Of a stretch of DNA of 64,000 bases, positions 48,501-60,200 are shown in pieces. The stretch spans positions 6,475,501 to 6,539,500 of the forward strand of contig OW028577.1 of NCBI GenBank assembly GCA_932294295.1, written 5' to 3'. Position 1 is the stretch's first letter. Every line of letters starts with the position of its first letter. The position numbers were made by a program, and so were the translations under genes. The notes below the pieces were generated by a model. It did not search any database, was not told where the DNA came from, and saw only the letters and a program-made list of their open reading frames with translations. The stretch is from Alitta virens (taxonomy: Eukaryota; Annelida; Polychaeta; Phyllodocida; Nereididae).

Positions 48501-51500
48501 TCTGTTGACGCTGTCTATAGGTAGTCTTGCGTGTCTCTGTCATTTTCCTCTTTAATGGGATTGAATGAATCGAATGGACGAATTCAGGTGGCTGACCTTT
48601 CTCCATTCATCTGTGACCTTTGTGGAACGCGGGACCAGTGGTTAATTGCCACTAGGGGCAGCAATGAGAGTGATTGGTTGGACTACACACCTGCCCCCTG
48701 GTAATGGGAGTGCGCGGGCTGTAAGGGTGAGCCTCTGTCTTGTCATTCGTTGTTCCCTCGACAAGTTACAGACCTCAAAGTCCGTGGCATTAGCTGACAG
48801 TCACCAAATAACTGCTGCGTTGCTCTTGTGTTTTGCTTGGCTTGGAAATACCAGCTGACGATGGAAACCAAAGCCACAATTATTTAACCCTCTCCAGTGT
48901 GGTGTAGGGTGTCCTACTGTGGTCAGTGACTCATGCTTTTGACCCCTGGCTTGTTTACATGCAAGACATACCCGATGCGGAATTGCTAGGTTAGATTGAA
49001 AACATCGTTTATCTATTCTGTCTAATATTACCAGATTCACCTCGTTGTGGCTATTTTTTTAGCGTATCACTCAACCTTTTGACAAAGCAACAAAAATAGC
49101 CATTAGCACAAGGATGAGTTACTTCGACTTGCAGAACCATACATACGTTATTAAGTAGGAAAAAGCCAGTGGGACTTTCCAAACACTAGCCCTAGTGTGT
49201 GGAAATTACAGTGTCAAGATAGTGTAAAAGATCTAAGCATACTTTGGGATGTACCAGTGCAGGGAATGTTAGCGGCTCACCTCGAGAGAATTCCCAGGAG
49301 TAAACGCAAGTGTATATTTTTCTTTTGAGGGCAAAACAGTTACCCTCTGAAGGGGGTATGTTTTAATGGGGATCAGGGGGTCGAGGAGGACACTGTGGCC
49401 CCCAAGCAGGAAAACTTAAGAGAAGTTGAGAAAGGCTGAGAGAGTTGGGTCAAAAGGCTCGAGTCCTTGTCTTGTGATTTCGTGTGTTGAGATGCCAATT
49501 AGTCAAGCAGGTTTATCAGAAAGGGGGGCTGATGTGTGATGCTGCTTGCCTTCGCTCAGCCTCTTGACTGGGATAAGATAGGTGCACAGGCTGCTCCTTG
49601 CCAGACCCCCTAAACACGAAAGTGCAGCTCACTCAGCTCAGCTGCTTCAGAGACAAACACACTTGAGAATCATTAACGCTGGCAGAAAAAAAAAGTAGGT
49701 CTTGTGCCCACCGGAAAACACAGGAAACATCATTCTATTATTAGTAATAATTTATTACGCGTTAATAAGCTCATACAATGAAGTTACCATATTTAGTATA
49801 TCCGCATATCCTTATAATATAATGGCAAGTGGCCAGATTATTTTAGGCCATCCTGTCAGAATGTTTAGACTGAAGTATTTGTGTGGTCCTTAAAAGCAAT
49901 GAAGACGAAAGTGGAGTGGTGCAGCAGAAAAACCACAATTGGTTAAGCTGCTATTTCTCGAAAGGTCAATAGAGCAATGGGTTTTGGGGGGAGGGGGCTG
50001 TAGGCGTGGTTGGTGAGCTGCACTCAGAAACAGCTGACAGCTAAGCATGTCTGTTTACATTGGGCCAAGAATAGCAGGGATGCTTAGACACTCGGCAGCA
50101 TTATCAGGCTGGGGTGTCCTGTAATTCTAGAAGAGGGCGATCCGTGTGTTTCTCTGGCCCTGTTATTTTGCTTGCCAAGGAGGGGGGGGGGGGGGGTTGT
50201 TAGGGGGTAGGGTGGTGAAAGGGTTTGCAGACGAGGTCAGGGTGTTGGGTGAAGCCCATTCACTCGCCTTACTAGCAGGCGTTGAACTGGCAGTATCACA
50301 GTACTGGCTGCTGAGACAAGACACTGAGATGCTACATGTGGTTCTAGTCAGAGGCATCTGGGCTTGGCACTGCCTCCCCCTGCCCCCCCCCCCCCCCCTT
50401 TGCAAGTTCTTGGCTTTTCCTCAGAGGTGTCCAAGGGGTCAACCCTCCTATCATCGCCCCTCATAGATGCTGCTTCATGGAGCTAGCTGCAAAAAACCAG
50501 AGAAGCCACAAAAACATCTGATTGCTTGGTGGGCTCCTGAAAAATACACTTTATGTTGGTGTTTCACTTTGGCTGGCTACAATCTTTAGTACCAGTTGTG
50601 GGTTTGCTTACCTTGGGAGTCATAGAGGGGTGCTTCAGGGAGGGGACATAACTCTCCTTTAAAGTCACTCTTACTGCCAATTAATGCCTTTGACATTGGA
50701 TTCAACATTTCAGTTTGCAACAAGAGCTGCTGCTGTTCAGTTGTAGAAACGCTATTGCAAAGATGGCTGATCTAATTCAGCCACAGCCTGGGGCTACATG
50801 TCTCAGCCATGCTGATGCATCATGCGAGCTGTAAAATGAACTGAATGTCTATTTCGTGTCAGTGGGGAATGGCTGGTGGGGTAAGGGGCACAGATAGCAA
50901 CTGAGTGGTTTAACGGGGCAATAACGTGCCCTTAGTCTGTGATGGTGGGCTCTTCAGGCCCTTTCTGTTCTAGGACTGGCCCTAGAGCTGCTCCTTGCGC
51001 CGATACTAGAGCTGTACTAGAGCATATGGCCATGTGCAGCTGCAGATGATGGTCAAAGGACCTGGCTAGCTGCTGCAGGGGTCAAGAGAGCAGGTCCTGC
51101 ACCATGTGTGAACTGCAGGAAACCTCTTGAGAGCCCCACTTACCCCCGGAACTGCTTGGCACAGGGGCATGCGAATATCATCATGCTACCTCCTCTTGTT
51201 TACGTGTTTAGCCAAGCATTTTCTGAGCATTTTCTTCTCACTTTGGTGTTTGTCTGTTCACATTATAATCCACTGTTCCTGTGTTTACATGACAAGCAGC
51301 TCAAGGGCTCAATTATGCTGACCTCGTTTTTGACATGGCAACAACGACTTTTGTATTGTAGTCCGAGGTATTAAGTGGGATCATGCAGTTATTATGCAAA
51401 GTTTATGTGTATGGGCATCGGGCTGGTTTAGTGCGTTTAATAGGATCGCTGATATGGAGCTGGTTGCCAAAGGAATAAAGGGTGTCCTGCAGTCGTGTTT

Positions 51501-54181
51501 GCACTCAATAGAATGCAGAGTCCAGGACCAGCTTTAAGGGCAGGTGACACCGGCCTCTAGTCCTATTGAAATAGCAGCCGGCTAAGCCCTTCATCCAAGC
51601 CACTTTCATGGTTTTACTGACTTAATCAGATAAGGGCTTAGTCCTAAGCTCGCAACTGGTGTCCAGCTACTGCCAGTATTTAGTCACGCTTAAATACCGC
51701 AGACCCAAACAATGCTCATGAATTAATAATGTACCTTATACATAGGATTGAATGAAAAGAAGCAAAACAAATAGCACTCAACAGTCTTTCGTATTAAGGG
51801 TGGGCCAATGCCAAATGCACCTCTCCGGAGCTCTTATGACTGATTGATGCTAGGAGAGCTTCTCAGCTCAAGTGCATGGTGAATGTCCTCACAAGAGGCT
51901 GCATTGGGACACCTGTGCTGCATTGGGGCCCCTCTACTTGGCTTTTGAGTCCCTGTACTTGTTCTAGGGGCCCCAGTCTAGCTCTCTATTCATGCATTGC
52001 GTAGTGAGTGAATGAGTGAGCCGACCGTAGAGAGCATAGCGCCATCTTGCGGCCACTTGAGAGGGCGAGAAGCACTTTACATATTGGAAAGACACTTGAA
52101 CGAGGCAAAAAACTGCTCGCTGGCCTCCTCAAACAAAGTCCCGGCCCTCACCTGGCCTCTCCGCTCACCATCGCTGCCTATTTTCATAACATTTGTTAGC
52201 TCGGTCAATAGAAATGATGTATAGGATTGGCTGGCTGTTCGGGGCCCCTGCTTCACTGAAGGCTCTATTGACACAGCTAATATTGACACAACACCAAGAA
52301 TTTCAAGCACACTGTTGGCTCTAACTATCTGCAAACAGTCTGTCTTCACAGCCCGCAGCAGACACATGGCCACCAAAAATCAATTATAATTTGCGCTGGG
52401 TAAACACCGCCGTGAATGTACGATGTGTTGGCAGCGGGGACTAGGGGAAATGCGGCCAAATGGGGTCATTGTTTGAGTTTCAACGGAGAATTTATTTATC
52501 GAGCGCTCTATTTACACTGGGCAGATTTGATGGAAATTACATTGTGTCAGAGAAGAATGCTATGAATTAGCACAATATTAATTATAGCGCCAAGGATTAA
52601 CTTTCAAATCTGTAACTTTTAACACTTCACGCTGAATTTCTTTGAATGCCACACCCAAAAATCCACGAATATAACGCTGGATTTTTTTCCATAAACAATT
52701 GCTCTTAACTCTTGAATTGTTGTAACAGCCTTTTTCTGGTAACATGCATCAGTTGTACGTGAATATAAAGAGTAAGTGTTGCTGTTGGCATGGTAACCAA
52801 AGGCATTTAGTGATTTTTGGAAAGCACTTGAAAGAGACAATTGTTGTTGATCATTGTGATAAGGGAGTTCCCCTGGGAGGGTGTCTAGTGCCAGGAGCAG
52901 TGAGCTGTGAATTAAAGGGAATTCGCCAACAGTAATTGCTTCTTCTGTCAATACATTCAACACCATGGATGCACCTGGTATAGTTTGGAAAATAAAACAT
53001 TATCTATTGTGAATAATTACATTGCCTCGTGGTCTCCCATGTTCAGGCCAAACGTTTGTTATTCCTGGCAGTTGCTGAGAGGTATTTTCTGCCAATACCC
53101 CCCTACATCAGAGTACATTACATTGATGTTATGACTTTTTTTCCACCTAGAAACCTTGATCTTTCAAAAAGCCTCAGTTGCCACTCTGTAAACATGTGTG
53201 CAATGTAGCTCCTATAGCCTATATCCAAACACAAAGCCTGTTACAGTTTGCCCTTTTTACGAGCTCAATAGTGGTGTGTACAGGTTGTTCAGCACGACTC
53301 TTTTTAAATGAAAAGAAGAAAAAAAAGTTTGCAATTTTCTAATAGTTGTAGAGGCCAGTCATTAGCCATGTTAGCTTGGGGGCAGGAATGAGTTCCATTG
53401 AGTGAGGTTCAACTATGAATGGGGCTATTTTAGTTAGAAAGGAAGAGAGAGAAAAAATAACTAGGAAAAAGGGAAAAAAGCTTGAGGTAAAATAGCATCC
53501 ATTGGCATGTTTTTGGTTTAACAACAAGAGAAAGTAAATGGAAAGCCTAGGACCCCCTGTGGTAGCTGGAATTAGCTGTGATGTAAGGCTGGAGGTGATC
53601 ATGTCTAAGGAGGAGCTCAGTTCATTTGCCTTTGCTTAATTGCAGTCCCTGCCCTTGATTCCTCCTCTTGTTCATTAACACCTAATGAGTTGCTGTTTGC
53701 CAACAACTTCCACTAAGTAGTGACTAAACTAAAGACTGGAGTAGTGGCGAAAATTGCAATGTGCTTAAGGCTAATTCAAAAGAATGAAAGTTCCAAATGT
53801 AAAGATGCAAAGTGAAGTGCAATGTACGCCAATACATGAGATGTAACCCGGATGTTGCCAATGCATCATGGGAATTGAGCACGTGCTTCGGTGCCTTCCA
53901 TTCCCTGAGAAATTAGAACTATTCAAAGTGTGTTATTGATGGGAGATGTGCACCTTGGCTCTAATTGGCAGCTGGTGCCACGATGTCTTTAATGAAAGAG
54001 AGATTCTCGAATTAAATGAAAGAATGAAGAATTTATGCAATATGTATACAGTGGAACACGCAATTAATGGAGACATTCAATGACCATGCATGGCCTCTGG
54101 TAAAAGATGGGAGATCAAGCAGGACAGATCAGCAGATGCAGCAGGACAGATCAGCAGATGCAGAAGTAGATCAATTGGGTG

Positions 54182-54254
<73 letters not shown>

Positions 54255-57200
54255 TAATACCTGCCTTGTGGTGTGCCTAGTGGCCATTGGTATCTGTCGA
54301 TCTTTGGTGAACCACCTATCATTGATGATGGCAGTGCACTGCTACCATGAAAGGGGGTTGGAGGGGTCAAATGAGAGATTAGGTCAGCCCTGCATTGATC
54401 CCTTCCCTTGTAAGCAAGCTGGCCACTCAAGCAATGATAGTACTTTGTAGCATTACCTGCTATTACTCGCTAAATTATAGAGGTATTCAAGACCACCTCT
54501 ATGCTGTCTCTCCCACCTGTGCTGGTCCAACCTTTCATTAAAAGCAATCAGCTTCAGTGGTTGATTGGACTTGTAAGCTTCTCATTCATAGCATGTCTTA
54601 CTCGCTGCACAAAAAGGAATTATGTTGTGATAAAGGCCATGTGTACATACATGTCTTTTATAAGGCAAGCTATTGATCTGAACATACAAACATGTCAATT
54701 ATGAGATATGTTAGGCATGTTGGTCTAGTATGACTAGTAAGAGTGGGACTTATGTACTGCTAGTGCTAGTAAGTGGAGTGTGGTATGGCTGTGATAAGTG
54801 CACTTGGCCAGGAGTCCCCTGCAAAGTGCCATATCAGCGTCTTACGGTGGTAATTTAAGGGAGGCTAGCTGATGAGTTGATCAATCTCTGCTTTGAGGCT
54901 GACGTTTCATCAGAGCTAATCAGTGAGGAGGAAGAGGAGGAGGGGAAGAGGGGGGCTACTTCATCATAGAGGCGACCTAGTGATCAGTGGATCTGGTCAG
55001 GGGCCAAAATGTCCACGATCTCTTAGGAGCAGAGTGGGCAGCAGGCCAGGTCACCTATCCTTTTGAGTGCTTGCCAAATTTACATGTAGAGCAGGCCCAT
55101 TGAGACTGGGACAAGGTTTTTGCCCCACCTGACACGATACTCATCCATTGCTACCTGTAATAATAACCCAGACACATAACTAACACCTAGCTCGTATTGG
55201 CCCAGAGTGATAACCTCCATGTTCTAGCCATTATGTTAGCACCGCCATAAAATCCACTCTGCCTCCCCTGGCCATTTATTAGCAAATTGTCTGCCGAGCC
55301 AGGCAATGCACTCTTTTCATTTAGGATGCAGCTTCTAATATCGCTCACCTGCATTTTGTGCACTTTGTACACTTATAGTCAATTATTATTGACGCGTTTA
55401 TATTTATGTAAAATGCTGATTTGTTGACTGATAAGATTTTGTTTTGCTTGGGAAAGATGTGGCATGCCTGGGGATGATATGTTATGCTTGAGGTGTTGAT
55501 AAGAATGACATTTCAAACTCAGAAAGAAAGAGCTAACAAAAAGTGCTAGTCACATGTTGACAGAGATGGGCATTAAACAGTTAATAAACCTTCAGTAAAC
55601 AACACGTAGCTATGCGCCGTGTCCACTTGTGACTTTGCTGTGCTCACATGCTGAAATTAAACTCTTTCATGTTAGCATGTTTTTCTGTTTGGAAAATAAG
55701 CGACAGGTGTTGTAATCATGTTTTATCAACATGACATGGACCCATTTGGGGGTGTTACCTGTGATCATGTGACTCGTGTGTGATCATGTGACAGCCTCAT
55801 ATGACCTACATGGTGCATCTGGCTTGTACAGGCTGCTGTGGCCTGTCTCTCGTGTCGTGTTGTGCGGGAACATAATGTAGCCATGTTGGGTCCGTGGAGA
55901 CATGGCACTGTGTTGTACCACGAGAAGTCAGTTGAAAACCTCTCTGATAATATAGTCTTTTGCACTGGTCGACTTTTGATAGTCGGAATGTGGCCCCGGG
56001 CAACGTATTATGCCCATCTAGTCTTTGTCCCCACTGTTAATGTGCTCAGATTGTTGCTGATGGTGTGGATAATGATGACAGCCATTTGATGGATGGAGCT
56101 TTGTGCTTTATTGCTTGTCATCGAAGTTTTTTACTTGTGTGTGGGTCATTCATTATTCAAACACGTTCGTAAATCTGGCATTGGGAGAATGATGTATGAT
56201 TGTATACAGTCAACGAGTACAGTGTGCTTCTATACAAATACTAAATAGAGTCACTACTCGTACGCCAAGTGCTATTTAGTATTATTTACACGCAGAGTAT
56301 TCAGTTTCTGGCCAAATAAAGCGAGTAAATAATTAAGGGCATAGAAGGACATTAGCAGTGCTGTGACCAGCGAAGCGTGGAAAAGCGCCACTAGGGGAGA
56401 GCCCGAGGTGGCAGGAGTGACCGCAAGGTGGCAGATCAGAGAGACCGAAAAGAACGTTATATGACAGCGCTATTTGGCATGTCACATCTGCCCTAGCCCA
56501 GATATTTAGTGATTATGCCCCATGGCCCTGGCCTTGGCTTTCTGTAATGATAGCCATTGTATCTAGTTGCCAGAAGCAATAGCTGGAGGGCAATTCGTTT
56601 ACCTACAATACCACTTACCTTCGACCATGTCCATGTTTCAGCCTGTTTCATGTGCTGCACATGTTTCTCTCTGACCCCAGCATGATCTATGACACTTGTA
56701 TGACCAATGATTGTCCCAAATGTTTGTACATTGTAAACAGTTGGCCCCATGTGTCATACGTTACATACCACAGAGCTGACAAATGTTTGCCAGGAATCCT
56801 CTGATAATAAACTTGAAATAGCTCGGTGTATCTCCGGTTGGGCTAGTGCAAACATGGCTAGTTCATGTTGGACAGAAAGTGACAAGATTATAGTCACATG
56901 GCTAACCACAGCTGCTTTGATTTTGTCAACAAACTACGGAAAGAATTGGCGTAGATGATTGGCCCTTAACCCACACGGTCTTGGATGTGGTTGAACCATG
57001 GTTCAACTGACATCATGTGTTAGTGGTATCTAAGGCTGTGGGATAATGGTGTGGGTTTGAACTCGGGTCATGAACTAAGAGCATTCATGGAACATACCTC
57101 ATGCAATTGGCCACCATGTAATGCTGATCAATGCAGCATGTAGAATGCCAGTAATACCACTGAGTGCTGTGTCTATTACTGTCCACTGCAAACAAAGCAG

Positions 57201-60200
57201 AGTTGTGTGCTCAAAGTGCTCATGATTGCCTTATGCTGATTGCCTGAATTTGCCTCATTGAAATTTCCTCTTTGTATTGTTACCCCTTGTGAGGGTTCAC
57301 ACGCTATCTCTACTTGTTACCCCATGTGGGGTTTCTTCTGAAGCCCCTTCTAAGCAAGGTGCTGTTTTGCATGACAAAGGGGTAGTGTCATCTCTCCTGG
57401 ACAATAGTACCCCTCCCCTTGTGTCCCTGGGGCTGGGGAGGGGGCAGGGTGGAATAAGTGCAAACCCTGAACACCTGACAATCTATTCACCCCATTAAGA
57501 CTATCAAATACCTCTAAGTTTTACTGGAAGTGAATGGCGAATGCTTTGAATAGGGGGGTAAATAATAAAAGATAAGTTTTGCTTGTTACCCCTCTCCTTT
57601 TTCAAGTGGCTACATCAAATTTAGTTTATGATAAACGGGGAACATAGAACCCCCTGTCAAATAAACAAATTGGCATAAATAGAAATGTTGTATATTTGCT
57701 TAGGTTTGGTGTATTTGTGTAGGTGAAGAACTACATGGGTATATGTTCCATGCAACACTGGATTTATTTTCCATTCAGTTCTCATTGAACAAATAGATCT
57801 GCGCAGAGGGTAGCTGCAGGTTTACCACTATTGACATGCCACGAATGATAAATAGCTCAATTGACAAATGTTATTTAAAATGCGTGTTTTACGATGGCAA
57901 GGCTGTTTTTTTTTTTCTCCTTCATGAATCGATACAGCATGTTTTTCGAATATTAGCCAGCTCGTAAGGTCTGAAATAACATGATAGTGGGTTTTTCCTA
58001 TTGATTTTTGCCACTGCTCAGTTGATTAAGGCTGTTAAGAATAGAAATGTCAATAAAATTTCACTATAACTAGCTATAATGAGGATGTACTAATCAGAGT
58101 TTTATTGCATTTCAGACTGAGATAGCCAAGAGGTTAAATGCCATTATTGCACAGGTCATCCCATTCTTATCACAAGAGGTAAGTCTATCTATATTGCATT
58201 TTGCATTTGAGGAAACCGCAGTTCTCCAGTTTATTGCTCTTCAGGCATGCATGCCAAGCGGATCAAGACATTGCAGAGGGCTTTGGGGAGCCGGGGCTTT
58301 GGGTAGCCAGCATTTCTATGGTTGTCATGGCATATCTGGGACTTTGACGTGTCACCTTTAGAGTACTCGCTGCTAGGGCCACGTGAGGCGTTGTCATGGC
58401 AACCGGAGATGCTGGGATTTGGAGAAGACGTGTATGGGAGGCCACTCGAAGAGGGAGCCCCGCGCTCAACGTGTCGAGTGGCCTTGTTCGCCTGACATGT
58501 GTGTAGGGCAGAAAAATCCAGCGCTCCTCAACTAGACGCTGGAGAGGCCCCAAGAAAGGCCTCAACTGGGCCCGGCTCAATGGTCCTGGAGTAGGCTGCG
58601 TATTAGTATGTGCTTAATTGAAGTGGTGCTCCAGTGCGCAAGGATATGCAAAGGAGCTGCCAGCGACATCTCGTGGAGACCGACACGCCAACTGCCTCAT
58701 TACCCTGATTAGGTCATGTCGCCCCCTATCGTGTGGGCAGGAAATGAAAGGTACATGCTGTCTGTCGGAAAGGATGGATAGCAATGGGTTGCCAGCATGG
58801 CTGCATCAGCATCTGCATAACATCTCTGGTTGCTGCTGCAGTGGCTGCTGCTGCTGCTGCAGTGCACTTGGGTCTAATAGACACTTCTCGTTCCATCAAT
58901 CCTTGGCCATTCGCAGCATGTTGATGGCTCACAACGAGTGCTGCCTGCATAAACATCCCATGACATCAACCAACCCACTGTTGTTGTCTGTCTTTTGCTC
59001 TTGTTTTTGCCCTCCCTTTATACTTCCCCAGTCATTGGACCCTACAGTCATAGAAGCAAAAGTGTGGCTAGAACAGGTCCCATAAAAGACGATTTGTCTT
59101 TGATGACCACTTTAATACATAATCACATCATGTAATAGCCTCTCTTGGATCATGCAACATTGTAATCAAGTCGAGCGCAGTGTCTGCCGCAATTTATGCA
59201 CCCATGGGTGATAATTAATCATTTGAGGTTATGTTAGCTATCATTCTGGTTGATATGTTATGCATTTATCATTTGAGGTTACATTATGTATCATTCTGGT
59301 GGATATGTAATGTACCATTAATCATTTGAGGTTACATTATATATCATTCTGGTTGATATGTAATCTACTATTAATCATTTGAGGTTACATTATATATCAT
59401 TCTGGTTGATATGTAATGTACCAATAATCATTTGTGGTTACATTATATATCATTCTGGTTGATATGTAATGTACCATTAATCATTTGAGGTTGCATTATA
59501 TATCATTCTGGTTGATATGTAATCTACTATTAATCATTTGAGGTTACATTTTATATCATTCTGGTTGATATGCAATGTATTAATTTTGTATGAGCTCACT
59601 TGGTGAGAAACAGAATGAGCTTATAAGACCATCTGCCTGAAGGAGATGTAATGATGAGACGAGGCTTGAGATCCACACTGGTCCTTCGTGCATTAATGCA
59701 TGTGTAGGTGGGGTCTGTCACTCACGTTAGCACAGAGAAGTTATAATGTATGTCAATTATTACATGTTTGTCTTGTATTTTTCAGCACCAGCAACAGGTT
59801 GCAGCGGCAGTGGAAAGGGCAAAACAGGTGACAATGACAGAATTGAACGCCATCATCGGGGTACGTACCCCAACCTCACTTGCGGTAAGAACTAGTGTCC
59901 CCGGCCATCACCCCAAGAAATTGGGGGCTTTCGGTAATATCATCTATGCACCCTGCGATTCTTGCAATGACTGCAGATTCACACAAAATTTGTCTGAGGA
60001 AATTGCTCACTCTGCCAGACAAACATTCACATACGAATCTGCTGCTGAAAACACTGAATTTCAAAATAACTGGGACATTTGGGCTGTAACTAATCAAATA
60101 TTAAAATATTATTGGCAAGGCCCCGTTACATTTTGGCTGCTGAACTTTCAAAATTGCTTCGAAAAAAAATCTGAAACTGGCTGGGACACTACTAGCTGAC

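Larger units (their letters stand above)
47476..58115 (+). other. gro: groucho intron 4 (10.6 kb)
   Basis: The largest intron in the window, interrupting the Q-domain code between GLNVEMHKQ and TEIAKRL. It holds a perfect TGACGTCA (47909-47916), the G15/C16 pair, CTCF-like cores at 52038 and 56385, the X-box at 52784, the CTG tract, the duplicated M-box and the tRNA-like element. I found no additional groucho exon in it. Confidence 0.8.

Noticed and set aside
54067..54450. Frames with a long Cys or Ser run near 54.2 kb
   Set aside because: Translation of the intronic CTG tract.
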